Shown piece after piece: positions 16,944-25,454 of a stretch of DNA of 64,000 nt (within the stretch, counting starts at the first letter, position 1; each line of letters starts with the position of its first letter). This stretch comes from Ruminococcus albus AD2013. GTDB lineage: Bacteria > Bacillota > Clostridia > Oscillospirales > Ruminococcaceae. Both the position numbers and the translations under genes were made by a program. The stretch spans positions 1,674,001-1,738,000 of the forward strand of contig NZ_JAGS01000001.1 in assembly GCF_000526775.1 (NCBI RefSeq). Reading direction: 5' to 3'. The notes under the pieces were generated by a model that made no database searches, was not told the DNA's origin, and worked only from the letters and a program-made list of their open reading frames with translations.

Positions 16944-17702
16944 TCAGTTCTTCCTTTTTCTTATCACAAATGCTGTACTGGCTACCATCAGTATTGATGC
17001 CAGGGTCCCGCCGACAAGGTTTATGCCTGTCTGCGGATTATTGTTTGCTTTTGCAGCTGCGGTATTAGTATTGCTTGAAGTGCTGTCAGCCTTGCTTGAA
17101 ACTTCGGAAGCAGAAGAAGATACTGCTGAACTTTCACTTGAAGATGTACTTCCTGATGTTGAAGATATCTCTGCATTTGCAGCATTTTCGTCAGCACTTT
17201 CAGGGGCTGATTCTACTGAAACGGTACTTTCGGGGGCTTCAACTTCGGCTGAACTGAGATCTTCCAGTGCGGGAGATACTGCCTGTTTTACATGGATATA
17301 ATTTTTGTGGCAGCCTGAACCCATCCAGCAGGTGAACAGAATATCACCGGGTTCATCGGTGGTGAACTCGTAGATAAAGTTCTCACCTTTCTGCAATACA
17401 ATGTGACCCTCTTCCTTGTTGTGAGTATCGGTACCGAATCCCAGACCCGGTATCTTTACGGTAGCACCGCATCCTCTGGGTTCGGTGTCTTCGGGTACAG
17501 ATACATACCACTGAACTGTGGTGCCTTCCTCAACGGTTATATCCTCGCTTGTCCAGAGATCGGCATAATCGGTAACTACGACCTGTACATTGTTTGTCTG
17601 TTCGGCTGATGCTTCAAATGCTGTATTCGCAGAAATGATCGCTCCTGCTGCCACGAATGATGCAAGCACTGCTGTGCCGTTTTTGATGATACTGTTCTTC
17701 AT
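16944..17702 (-). CDS. Wall-anchored cupredoxin-like protein
   Basis: 252 residues: a signal peptide (to about 33), a cupredoxin-like domain (about 38-138), a long Ser/Ala/Glu-rich linker, and a sorting signal NPQTG (222-226) followed by a hydrophobic helix and RKRKN. Possible metal ligands cluster in FTCWMGSGCHKNYIHV (Cys125, Met127, Cys131, His132); Cys78 and His100 are also candidates. This resembles the CxMGM loops of small cupredoxin domains in copper systems, but copper is an inference. NPQTG looks like a sortase substrate; no sortase gene is in the window. It is last in the operon running down from 20903. Confidence 0.75.
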   Translation of the reverse strand: MKNSIIKNGTAVLASFVAAGAIISANTAFEASAEQTNNVQVVVTDYADLWTSEDITVEEGTTVQWYVSVPEDTEPRGCGATVKIPGLGFGTDTHNKEEGHIVLQKGENFIYEFTTDEPGDILFTCWMGSGCHKNYIHVKQAVSPALEDLSSAEVEAPESTVSVESAPESADENAANAEISSTSGSTSSSESSAVSSSASEVSSKADSTSSNTNTAAAKANNNPQTGINLVGGTLASILMVASTAFVIRKRKN

Positions 17703-17711
17703 TTTCTTTCC

Positions 17712-18137
17712 TCAACTTTCTTCAATTGATATTACTTTTATTACTTCATTTTCCATAGTGCCTGTAACGGTGACATAAAGACCGTCAACGCGTTCTGTCT
17801 GTTCAAGATAATCAAGGGTCAGCTGCTGACCTGCTTCATCGAACATATAAAACACCCATGAACCGTCTTCCTGCCTAATATCAAGACCGTATCCGCTTTC
17901 ACGGCAGCCTTCCATAAACATACAGTTGGTTTCGTGAAATGCGGGGTCTTCGATATCGGAACAGCACTCGTCCATCAGCACGCCGAAAAATGTATCGTAC
18001 TCTCCGCGGCTGACATCAGTGGTCTCGGACTTCACTTCCGCCTGCGTTTTTACAGGTTCGGCTACGCTTGCATTTACGGAAGTTCCGCAGCCTATAAGGA
18101 ACAGCGCTGTGAGTATTGGGATATAAGTTTTTCGCAT
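17712..18137 (-). CDS. Cys-rich lipoprotein
   Basis: 141 residues with a lipobox (LFLIGC, Cys about residue 17) and a short exported domain. Four cysteines occur as DECCSDI, TNCMFM and EGCRES, a pattern suggesting metal or disulfide chemistry. The family is not recognised. ATG 18137 has GAGGAG nine bases upstream and overlaps the stop of the acetyltransferase gene by one base (TGATG), so the two are translationally coupled. Ten bases separate it from the cupredoxin gene. A role in binding the operon's substrate at the membrane is an inference. Confidence 0.7.
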   Translation of the reverse strand: MRKTYIPILTALFLIGCGTSVNASVAEPVKTQAEVKSETTDVSRGEYDTFFGVLMDECCSDIEDPAFHETNCMFMEGCRESGYGLDIRQEDGSWVFYMFDEAGQQLTLDYLEQTERVDGLYVTVTGTMENEVIKVISIEES

Positions 18138-18625
18138 CAGAATGATCTCCTCATCTGATACCATTTAACTCCGCCTATGACCGAACCTGCGGAAACGCCC
18201 TCGTTGACAAAACCGAAACGCTCATAAAATTCTATAAGAGATTCCTTGCAGGTGAGGACTGCACCGCGCCTGCCCTCTGATCTTGCTATGGACAGAAACT
18301 CGTTCATAAGGGTCTGCGCATATCCTCTGCGCCTGTGGTCGGGCAGGGTATTAAGTCCGAATATCATCTGCCACGAACCCTTTTCATTATGCATATCGGG
18401 CTTTGCGTACATTTCGTCCGTAAGGTCGGGAATGTCGGTAACAAAGCCGTTGATGAATGAAATTATCCTATCATTGTCATCGCAAAGCACCAGAAAATGA
18501 TGCGGGTATTTTTTAAGCCTTGCACGGAACTGTTCAAGTCCCGCGGCCTGTTCGGGCGGAAAACAGGTACTTTCTATCGCCGCCAGTTCTTCAAGATCTT
18601 TTATATTTCCTTTACGCGATCTCAC
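18137..18625 (-). CDS. GNAT-family N-acetyltransferase
   Basis: 162 residues with the Gcn5-related fold. The acetyl-CoA pyrophosphate-binding loop is LPDHRRRGYAQTLMNEF, and the C-terminal motif is SLIEFYERFGFVNEG. Related proteins include arylalkylamine and diamine acetyltransferases, but the substrate is unknown here. The start is GTG 18625 with GGAGGGG seven bases upstream; the gene overlaps the ABC ATPase end by 14 bases. Its presence inside an ABC transporter operon is odd and may be incidental or may protect against a substrate. Confidence 0.85.
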   Translation of the reverse strand: MRSRKGNIKDLEELAAIESTCFPPEQAAGLEQFRARLKKYPHHFLVLCDDNDRIISFINGFVTDIPDLTDEMYAKPDMHNEKGSWQMIFGLNTLPDHRRRGYAQTLMNEFLSIARSEGRRGAVLTCKESLIEFYERFGFVNEGVSAGSVIGGVKWYQMRRSF

Positions 18626-19298
18626 GTTTTATCCCCTCCTGTTTTGTTAAAACTCCTGCGTCCATGCGGTATATGGTGTCGGCATGATCTGCCGCTGTTG
18701 TATCGTGGGTGACAACGATCACTGCTGTTCCCTGCTTTGCTGTTTTTTTCAAAAGTTCAAAAACAATCCTTGTGTTCTCGTCGTCAAGATCGTTTGTGGG
18801 TTCATCGGCAAATATCACAGAGGGCTTGTTTATAAGCGCCCTTGCGATGGCAAGTCTTCTGAGTTCGCCACCGGAAAGTTCATTCGGGTATGCGTTTTTC
18901 AGATCTGCAAGACCCACTGTTATCAGCAGTTTTTCGACTTCGTCATCGGGAATATCTCTGCCGATAAGTGCCGCGGGAAGTATCAGATTTTCTGCGACCG
19001 TAAGTGCTGAAAGCGAACTCTGACCCTGGGGGATATAACCTATATTCCCGGCACGAAACTTGGAAAGTTCCCTGTCATCAAGGGAGAAAATATCTTTTCC
19101 GTCATATGTAACACTGCCCGAAGTCGGCTTTATCAGACCCGAAAGGATATTCAGAAGTGTGGTTTTTCCGCTTCCCGAGCGACCGAAAATGACTGTCAGT
19201 TTACCGCTTTCAAACTCGGCAGAAGTGGTCTGCACAGCCGTGACAGTGCGGCTTTTTTTGCTGTATTTTTTTCCAATATTTTCAGCACTTATATTCAT
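18612..19298 (-). CDS. MacB/LolD-type ABC transporter ATP-binding protein
   Basis: 228 residues. Walker A GRSGSGKTT, signature LSGGELRRLAIARAL and Walker B VIFADEPTNDLD are intact, and the D-loop NDLDDENT fits the LolD/MacB/FtsE group. It would pair with the permease encoded one base upstream. ATG 19298 was chosen; GAGAGGGTG precedes it inside the permease stop region. Such transporters act mechanically on exported proteins or small molecules rather than as classical importers. Confidence 0.93.
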   Translation of the reverse strand: MNISAENIGKKYSKKSRTVTAVQTTSAEFESGKLTVIFGRSGSGKTTLLNILSGLIKPTSGSVTYDGKDIFSLDDRELSKFRAGNIGYIPQGQSSLSALTVAENLILPAALIGRDIPDDEVEKLLITVGLADLKNAYPNELSGGELRRLAIARALINKPSVIFADEPTNDLDDENTRIVFELLKKTAKQGTAVIVVTHDTTAADHADTIYRMDAGVLTKQEGIKREIA

Positions 19299-19299
19299 G

Positions 19300-20502
19300 T
19301 CAGTCACCCTCTCTGAGTATATTTCCCGTATCCGCGCGGCTGAGTCTGTACGCCGAATATGCGGAGGATATCACACCTGTCAGCAGAACTGCCGCGGCTG
19401 TTAAAACTGCATATCTGACATTGCTTAACAAGTCGGGGGAAAGATACGGCAGTCCCGTGCGCTGTTCTATCAGACTTCCGAAGGGGAAAACTGTCACTGC
19501 TGTCAGCAGTATGCCTGCGATTATCCCCCCTGCACATATCAGACTGCTTTCGGAAAATACTTCTGCGCTAAGCTGTCTGCGGGAGAAACCTATTGTCCTA
19601 AGTATTGCAAATTCGCGTCTGCGGACACCTGCCAGTACGGAAAATGCCGCTGTCATCAGCACTGCCGCAAGTATCCAGACAGCGTTCCTGATGATGCCTA
19701 TACTGCCAGAAATTGCTGAAAGTCTGTCGGCGGTGCCTGTTATCATCGAGCGTGTGCGTACAGCTTCAACGCCGTCAACTTGAAGATTTATAGCACCTGC
19801 AACTTCCGATATATCATAGCCCTCCCTGACTTTTACATACACCGAGGATATCACATCATCGGGATTTTGCTTCGAGAGAACGCCTATGCCCTTTTCCTGC
19901 GAAGCCTTTATCAGTGTGCGGACCGTATCGGGGGTGGTATAGATGGCTGTATCAAGTCCTGTTCCCGTTGCATCAAGCTTGCCGACCGCCTTGCAGTCAA
20001 CGCCGTAGAGTTTCAGCGTATGACCGACTTTTGTTGAAAGAGATGAACCGACGATTATCTCATTCTCGCCGAGAGTACCGTCATAGCATTGTTTCAGCCA
20101 AGGCTTTATTGAGAAATCCGACTCTTCATCAAAACCGATTATCTGCACCTGAACGGAACAGCATTCGGCATTTGCAGAAACGAGGAAGTACTGGGGGGAG
20201 GTGAGTTCAACACCCTCTATTGCTGCAATCTGTTCCTCCAACGACTTATCCATATAGAAATAACCCGGGGTGCCCTGAAGCAGTATATTTTCAAGTTCGA
20301 CTTTAGCTTCTGCTTCTTCGGGAACTACTATTATATCAGCACCCAGCCGCTGTTCAAGGCTGTCAAGACCGTTTTTCATACTTGCAGAAGCCACCGAACC
20401 ACCGAAAAGTGCTATGGTCATCAGTGCCGCGATGAGTATGAGCGCACCTGTCCTGAAAGGCTTTTTTATCAGATTTTTCAGCGGCAGAGTTTTCAGTTTC
20501 AT
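19300..20502 (-). CDS. FtsX/MacB-like ABC transporter permease
   Basis: 400 residues with MacB-type topology: one N-terminal helix (about 15-40), a large extracytoplasmic domain (about 45-265), then three C-terminal helices containing ILRTIGFSRRQL, the conserved cytoplasmic loop that contacts the ATPase. Starts four bases inside the DUF4418 gene. The pair DUF4418 protein plus FtsX-type permease plus LolD-type ATPase recurs near iron or copper uptake genes in other bacteria, which supports a metal role here; substrate unproven. Confidence 0.9.
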   Translation of the reverse strand: MKLKTLPLKNLIKKPFRTGALILIAALMTIALFGGSVASASMKNGLDSLEQRLGADIIVVPEEAEAKVELENILLQGTPGYFYMDKSLEEQIAAIEGVELTSPQYFLVSANAECCSVQVQIIGFDEESDFSIKPWLKQCYDGTLGENEIIVGSSLSTKVGHTLKLYGVDCKAVGKLDATGTGLDTAIYTTPDTVRTLIKASQEKGIGVLSKQNPDDVISSVYVKVREGYDISEVAGAINLQVDGVEAVRTRSMITGTADRLSAISGSIGIIRNAVWILAAVLMTAAFSVLAGVRRREFAILRTIGFSRRQLSAEVFSESSLICAGGIIAGILLTAVTVFPFGSLIEQRTGLPYLSPDLLSNVRYAVLTAAAVLLTGVISSAYSAYRLSRADTGNILREGD

Positions 20503-20903
20503 TTCTCTTTCCCCAATCTTCTAAGGTTCGTTATGATATCTATAACTGATACTATCGCAAGCAGTGATGATACCACCGTAACGGCAGGTCGGAACACTGT
20601 GTGACAGCGCATGGGCTTCATCATGCAGAGGTTTATGGCAGTACCGGGTATGAATATGACCACTATGGCAAGAGCGGCTGTACCGATGGCAAGTCCTGTT
20701 TTTATACCTTTCTGATTTATTACAAGTTTGATAAAGGACTGTAATACCAGAACTATGCCGATCAATGTGATCGCATTCTGTGCCCAGTGGCAAGCCATAT
20801 GTCTGCCCTCTGCCGAATCACAGGCTCTGAAAAAAGTCAGCGATCCGATCGTCAGCAGAAGCGACAATATCAGTCCTGCTGTATCCCGTATTTTTTCTTT
20901 CAC
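20499..20903 (-). CDS. DUF4418 family membrane protein
   Basis: 134 residues with about four hydrophobic segments. Conserved cysteine/histidine clusters FFRACDS...GRHMACHWAQ and LCMMKPMRCHTVFRP are what marks DUF4418. Their placement at the outer face suggests metal binding. First gene of the operon; overlaps the permease gene by four bases. In other bacteria DUF4418 genes sit with FtsX permeases and metal proteins such as P19 or DUF2318. Function of the family is not established. Confidence 0.8.
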   Translation of the reverse strand: MKEKIRDTAGLILSLLLTIGSLTFFRACDSAEGRHMACHWAQNAITLIGIVLVLQSFIKLVINQKGIKTGLAIGTAALAIVVIFIPGTAINLCMMKPMRCHTVFRPAVTVVSSLLAIVSVIDIITNLRRLGKEK

Positions 20904-20918
20904 AATAATTCTTCTTCC

Positions 20919-21698
20919 TTATATCATATACTCTGGCTGAGGCTGTGCCTGCGCAAGTTCAAAATGCTCGAGTATTGATTTTCTCATTGCAAGAAATTCC
21001 GAACCGCCGCGGTGACGGGGTCTCGGAAGATCGACATCGATCAGCTTGCTGATCTTTCCGGGACGGGGTGTCATTATGACTATCCTGTCGCTGAGATATA
21101 TAGCTTCGTCGATATCGTGGGTGACGAGTATCATTGTTATACCGTTCTCTTTCCAGAGTTCTAGTATCTTATCCTGAAGATCGGCACGGGTGAAGGAATC
21201 CAGTGCGCCCATAGGTTCGTCAAGCAGAAGAGCTTTAGGTTCGTTGATAAGTGCTCTTGCTATTGCGACACGCTGTGCCATTCCGCCTGATATCTGGTGG
21301 GGATAGGATCTCTCAAATCCGTCAAGACCCACCATTGAGATATATCTGCTTATCTTGTCCTTGTTTTTCTTGTACACCTTTCGGGCTTTAAGTCCGTAGG
21401 CAATATTGTTCTCAACATTCAGCCAGGGGAACAGACCGCCCTGCTGGAAAACATATCCGCGTTCGGGAGAAACGTCTGTTATCTTGCTGCCGTCTATGGT
21501 AAGTTCACCCGACTGGGGTTTATCAAGACCCGCTATAAGGCGAAGCAGTGTGGTCTTTCCGCAGCCTGAGGGTCCTATTATCGAAATGAATTCACCGGGA
21601 CGGATATCAAGGTCAACATTATAAAGAGCGTTGACTTTATTGCCCTCGGCATCGGTATATATCCTGTTGACATTATTTACAAATATGGTACTGCTCAT
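20919..21698 (-). CDS. ssuB: Sulfonate/taurine-type ABC importer ATPase
   Basis: 259 residues, SsuB/TauB/NrtD type. Walker A GPSGCGKTT, Q-loop VFQQGGLFPWLNV, signature ISGGMAQRVAIARAL, Walker B LLLDEPMGALD and switch LVTHDIDEA are all intact. It powers the permease whose gene overlaps it by four bases (ATGA). Sequence type alone cannot separate sulfonate, taurine, nitrate or thiamine-precursor uptake; location beside metA and a sulfur-metabolism locus favours an organosulfur substrate. Confidence 0.9.
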   Translation of the reverse strand: MSSTIFVNNVNRIYTDAEGNKVNALYNVDLDIRPGEFISIIGPSGCGKTTLLRLIAGLDKPQSGELTIDGSKITDVSPERGYVFQQGGLFPWLNVENNIAYGLKARKVYKKNKDKISRYISMVGLDGFERSYPHQISGGMAQRVAIARALINEPKALLLDEPMGALDSFTRADLQDKILELWKENGITMILVTHDIDEAIYLSDRIVIMTPRPGKISKLIDVDLPRPRHRGGSEFLAMRKSILEHFELAQAQPQPEYMI

Positions 21699-22786
21699 TT
21701 TTTCAGCACTCCTTCCTGCCAGCGCAGTGCACGCTTGCGGATACGTCCTATAAGGTAATTAATCAGAGAGAACAGCACTGCCATTATGATTATGGCTGCC
21801 AGAACTTTGTAATATGCGCTCCAGACTTTCGACTGGTTTATGTAGTAACCCAGTCCGCCGGGCTGACCCAGCATCTCGCTCATGACGAGGGTAGTGAAAG
21901 CCATAGCATTTGCCGAACTTATGCCTGTGAAGATATCGGGCATAGCATGGGGTATGGCAACGTTGAATATCAGACCTAACTGGGAACTGCCGAGTATCCT
22001 TGCGGCTTCATAATTCTGCTTGGGTGTGGACTGTATGCCCTGGGCAGTAAGGAATGCTATCTGGAACCATGCGCATATCACGATGAGGAACACAGCTGCT
22101 GTGAATGAGTTAGGCAGTAAGGTAAGTGCAAAGGGCATCCATGCCACTGCGGGGACAACGCCTGTTATTTTCAGTATCGGGAAGACCCAGTAATATACTT
22201 TCGGGAACCAGCCGATGAGTATGCCTGTACCGACTCCGAGGAGTACACCGCTGGAAAATCCTGCTGCGTATAGCCTGAGGGAATAAAGGGTATTCTGTAC
22301 CACATATTCACCATCGGCAAGATATGCTTCGATGACCTGTGCGGGTCCCGGGAAAAAGGGCTGTGCGAACACCTGTAATTTTGTTCCGCCTATATCCCAT
22401 ACCGCAAGGGCGATACCCAGCGCAAACCTGAATGCAGCTGCCTTGCAGAATTTTTTGCGCTTGTTTTTATCTTTCAGTGATACGATGCCTGCGCCTGTGA
22501 ATATCAATATCAGCGCTACAAGCACGAAGATGTAAGCATCGTTTATATTAAGGCTGACGCTAAGACCAAATGCGTTTATCACGTAGGTCTTGAATTCGAC
22601 TGCCGCCTTCTGGGGGAATACTATATTGATTATTATGGCAGCAACAAAGCCCGAGATGGTGAGCAGCGCTTTCAGGGCATAATAGCCGTTGTGCCTGTAT
22701 CCCCATTTTGCTTTCTTTTCGGCAGTCGGCTTTTCCTTTTCAGCGGAGTTCCGAAGGCTGCCTTTTAAAGCTATCTGTCCGTTCAT
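21695..22786 (-). CDS. ssuC: Sulfonate/taurine-type ABC importer permease, extended N-terminus
   Basis: 363 residues; usual SsuC/TauC permeases are near 260. The C-terminal 250 residues hold the transporter fold with the EAA loop EAARILGSSQLGLIFNVAIPH. The additional 100 or so N-terminal residues form about three helices (ISGFVAAIIINIVF, AYIFVLVALILIFTGAGIV, AAFRFALGIALAVW). Function of this extension is unknown. It lies between the binding-protein and ATPase genes of one operon. Confidence 0.88.
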   Translation of the reverse strand: MNGQIALKGSLRNSAEKEKPTAEKKAKWGYRHNGYYALKALLTISGFVAAIIINIVFPQKAAVEFKTYVINAFGLSVSLNINDAYIFVLVALILIFTGAGIVSLKDKNKRKKFCKAAAFRFALGIALAVWDIGGTKLQVFAQPFFPGPAQVIEAYLADGEYVVQNTLYSLRLYAAGFSSGVLLGVGTGILIGWFPKVYYWVFPILKITGVVPAVAWMPFALTLLPNSFTAAVFLIVICAWFQIAFLTAQGIQSTPKQNYEAARILGSSQLGLIFNVAIPHAMPDIFTGISSANAMAFTTLVMSEMLGQPGGLGYYINQSKVWSAYYKVLAAIIIMAVLFSLINYLIGRIRKRALRWQEGVLKK

Positions 22787-22817
22787 ACGTTACTGTATCT
22801 CCTCTCTGTACTGATTA

Positions 22818-23876
22818 TTATTTTACTTCAACTTTCTGGTAGATATCCTTTGCAAATTGGTCGGGATCACTCTTGAGGTAGCCTATCTGTGAAAGACCGT
22901 CAACGAAATACTTAACGTCCTCTTCAACGTGAGCATCCCAGTTTGCATCATGTTCGGCTGCTGAGGGGAAACCGTAGCTCTTTATCAGATCGACTGCCAG
23001 TTCCTTATCCTCGATGGAAGCGTAATTTTTGTTGATAATGATATCAACGGCTTCTTCGGGGTTCTCATAAAGCCATTCCTGAGCCTTGCGGTATGCTCTG
23101 AGGAGAGCTGCGACCTCTTCGGGGTTTTCTTCCAGTACCTTATTCGATGCATAGAGGAAGCAGCAGAAGTGATCTGCAAAATAGGGGTCTTTGCCCAGAT
23201 CGAAGAGTATGCGTACATCGCCTGCTTTTTCGTGTATAGAACCCAGCGGATCCCAAAGGGCTGCAACATCTATCTCGCCGTTTGCCAGTGCTTCAAACTC
23301 CAGGTTGCCGTCGGAGTAAGGCAGGAATGTTACCTCACCATCGGAAGGATCTGCGGAGATACCTGCGTTTTCCAGCCAGAGAGATGCCACCTGATGAGGT
23401 GTGCCGCCTATTTCGTCAACGCCTATCTTCTTGCCTTTGAGGTCATCAACTGATTTGATATCGGAATCGGGGCTGACTGCAAACTTGATACAGCCCTCGT
23501 GCAGACCATCGACGACCTTAACGTTTATACCGTTCTCGATCGAGGGGAAGAACTGGAAATCTCCGTTTACTATCGGTATGGAACCGTTGTTGAGACCGAT
23601 CTTTCTTGTTTCAAAATCGGCAGATATAAGGGTCACATCGAAGCCCTCTTCTGCAAAATAGCCGTTCTCGTAAGCTATATAGATAGGAGCGCCGCAGAGG
23701 GCACCGTCCTTGCCGGGGATATCTATCTTGCCGTATTTGAAATCACCTGTGCTCTGTGCAGTGTTATTAGCAGAGCCCTTTTTCTCATTATCGGAACTTC
23801 CCTGTTCGCTTACCGAACATGATGCCAGCAATATTGCCGATGCCATTATAGCTGCTAAAATACTTTCCTTTTTCAT
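22818..23876 (-). CDS. ssuA: SsuA/TauA-type substrate-binding lipoprotein
   Basis: 352 residues. Signal peptide with lipobox LLASC, then an NMT1/SsuA-type periplasmic-binding fold: GAPIYIAYENGYFAEEGFDV, IVNGDFQFFPSIENG, DLKGKKIGVDEIGGTPH, LANGEIDVAALWDP. It delivers substrate to the permease encoded 31 bases downstream. ATG 23876 has AAAGGAG eight bases upstream. Divergent from metA, with operator-like palindromes in between. No SsuD, SsuE or TauD monooxygenase is in the window, and such oxygen-dependent enzymes would not suit an anaerobe; another desulfurising enzyme is needed. Confidence 0.9.
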   Translation of the reverse strand: MKKESILAAIMASAILLASCSVSEQGSSDNEKKGSANNTAQSTGDFKYGKIDIPGKDGALCGAPIYIAYENGYFAEEGFDVTLISADFETRKIGLNNGSIPIVNGDFQFFPSIENGINVKVVDGLHEGCIKFAVSPDSDIKSVDDLKGKKIGVDEIGGTPHQVASLWLENAGISADPSDGEVTFLPYSDGNLEFEALANGEIDVAALWDPLGSIHEKAGDVRILFDLGKDPYFADHFCCFLYASNKVLEENPEEVAALLRAYRKAQEWLYENPEEAVDIIINKNYASIEDKELAVDLIKSYGFPSAAEHDANWDAHVEEDVKYFVDGLSQIGYLKSDPDQFAKDIYQKVEVK

Positions 23877-23955
23877 TTCCAAAACTCCTTTGTGTTTGCT
23901 GTTTTTTCGATGACTAAATTCTATCCGAAATATTGGCAAAAGTCAATTTGGAAAT

Positions 23956-23971
23956 GTGATAACGTTGTCTT
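23956..23971. promoter_or_regulatory. Operator-like palindrome, copy 1
   Basis: GTGATAACGTTGTCTT, 13 of 16 positions match the perfect palindrome GTGATAACGTTATCAC at 31287-31302. Confidence 0.55.
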
Positions 23972-24059
23972 GGTTTGTGCTGATAAAGCACTTTACTGCG
24001 CAATATCAGAGGGCTGTTATTATCGGATACGGTATTTTATTCAGTTTCTCACGGCAATG

Positions 24060-24075
24060 GTGATAACGATATCTT
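24060..24075. promoter_or_regulatory. Operator-like palindrome, copy 2
   Basis: GTGATAACGATATCTT, 13 of 16 positions match the palindrome at 31287-31302. Confidence 0.55.
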
Positions 24076-24150
24076 TCCCGATAATAAGGGAGTCTGCAGG
24101 GTCATAAGGATAAAAAAATATTTCATTAGGGGTGGATCATGTGTAATAAT

Positions 24151-24166
24151 AAGAATACGTTATCGC
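24151..24166. promoter_or_regulatory. Operator-like half palindrome, copy 3
   Basis: AAGAATACGTTATCGC, one good half site. It forms part of the 19-base block (24146-24164) whose reverse complement recurs at 28466-28484. Confidence 0.45.
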
Positions 24167-24278
24167 AAAATGGCTTTGTTATCGATAGAATTTATAACGT
24201 GTAATAGACAGCGTATATCGGCTGAAATATTATGAGCTTCGATATGATATTCAGGGAGAAAAAATTGAAAAAAAACTA

Positions 24279-24307
24279 TTGACAGGGGTAGAAAAATGTG
24301 TTATAAT
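24279..24307 (+). promoter_or_regulatory. metA promoter
   Basis: TTGACA (24279-24284), 17-base spacer, TATAAT (24302-24307): a perfect consensus. Downstream is CATACTAAAC (24315-24324), also found in the mccB leader. Confidence 0.88.
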
Positions 24308-24360
24308 CTAAAAACATACTAAACCTATATGATAACTATAATGAAAAGGAGAGCTAGCGT

Positions 24361-25263
24361 ATGCCGATCAGATTAAAGGAAACACTGCCCGTTATTGAAA
24401 AGCTGAAAAAGGAAAACATCTTTGCAATGACAGAAGAACGTGCGATCCACCAGGATATAAGAGAGCTTAAAATAGCTGTGCTGAATATAATGCCCGACAA
24501 GGAAGAGACAGAGCAGCAGCTTCTGCGCCTGCTTTCCAATTCGCCATTGCAGACCGAAGTTACATTTATAAGGCTTACCACACATAAATATAAGAATACT
24601 CCCATGAGCTATCTTTTAAAAAACTATCTTCCCTTTTATCAGATAGAACACAAGTATTATGATGGTCTGATAATAACAGGTGCGCCTGTTGAAAAACTTG
24701 AATATGAAGATGTGGATTACTGGGGTGAGCTTTCGGCGATATTTGAATGGAGCAGGATACACGTAACATCGACATTATATCTGTGCTGGGCGGCTCAGGC
24801 GGGGCTATACTATCACTACGGCGTGCCAAAGTTTGATCTCGAAAGAAAGCTTTCGGGAATATTCAAACACACTGTAACTGAACCCGGCAATGAACTTGTA
24901 CGCGGTTTTGATAAGAATTTTTTTGCGCCGCATTCGAGATATACTGGCATCGACAGAGATGAGATACTGAAAGTCAATGAACTTTCCATAATTGCCGAGT
25001 CCGATGAAACAGGTGTATATATCGTTTCAGACGGCGGCAAGAATATTTTCGTGAACGGTCATCCCGAGTATGATCTTTACAGACTGGCTGAGGAATATAT
25101 CCGTGATACGGATAAAGGTATCTCACCTGATATACCTAAGAATTATTTTCCTGATGATGACCCCGATAAAGAACCCGAGAGCCGCTGGATATCGGCTTCG
25201 AGCCTGCTGTTCTCAAACTGGCTGAACTATTTTGTTTATCAGATAACCCCTTATGAATTCTGA
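24361..25263 (+). CDS. metA: Homoserine O-acetyltransferase, MetA type
   Basis: 300 residues, MetA fold. Catalytic Cys142 lies in STLYLCWAAQAGLYYHYG, with PHSRYTG and VNGHPEYD (catalytic His/Glu region) downstream. Residue 111 is Glu in ITGAPVE; in studied MetA enzymes Glu111 gives acetyl-CoA use and Gly111 succinyl-CoA use, so the product is probably O-acetylhomoserine. That is the substrate of the MetY encoded at 28754. AAAGGAG precedes the ATG. Divergent from the ABC importer and followed by its own terminator. Confidence 0.95.
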   Translation: MPIRLKETLPVIEKLKKENIFAMTEERAIHQDIRELKIAVLNIMPDKEETEQQLLRLLSNSPLQTEVTFIRLTTHKYKNTPMSYLLKNYLPFYQIEHKYYDGLIITGAPVEKLEYEDVDYWGELSAIFEWSRIHVTSTLYLCWAAQAGLYYHYGVPKFDLERKLSGIFKHTVTEPGNELVRGFDKNFFAPHSRYTGIDRDEILKVNELSIIAESDETGVYIVSDGGKNIFVNGHPEYDLYRLAEEYIRDTDKGISPDIPKNYFPDDDPDKEPESRWISASSLLFSNWLNYFVYQITPYEF

Positions 25264-25269
25264 TATGAT

Positions 25270-25300
25270 GCGCGGACGATATGAATTGTCCGCGCTTTTT
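25270..25300 (+). terminator. metA terminator
   Basis: GCGCGGAC (25270-25277) pairs with GTCCGCGC (25288-25295), followed by TTTTT. Confidence 0.92.
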
Positions 25301-25341
25301 GATATGCAATGGTGTTAATAATTCGTTTACAACATTTCATA

Positions 25342-25370
25342 TTGACATTATAGGAATTATATGATATAAT
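25342..25370 (+). promoter_or_regulatory. gshA promoter with ATAGGAATTAT motif
   Basis: TTGACA (25342-25347), 17-base spacer, TATAAT (25365-25370). The spacer holds TATAGGAATTATAT. Near copies lie at the sufC promoter, which suggests a shared regulator, perhaps an Rrf2 protein. Confidence 0.85.
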
Positions 25371-25454
25371 CTATTTATCATATTGATTTAATAGGATTAA
25401 TTCCATAATATGGAGATGCATATAAGGACGTTAACTTCTATATAAGGAGGACAA

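Larger units (their letters stand above)
23877..24278. other. Regulatory region between importer operon and metA
   Basis: Roughly 400 bases without genes. It contains several copies of a GTGATAACG-type palindrome (23956, 24060, 24151 and weaker ones near 24191) and a 19-base block (24146-24164) repeated in inverse orientation upstream of metY at 28466-28484. It probably controls both divergent units. Confidence 0.7.

Noticed and set aside
24200..24360. SAM riboswitch or T-box upstream of metA
   Set aside because: The leader from the consensus promoter is about 50 bases, too short, and shows no aptamer or T-box motif.
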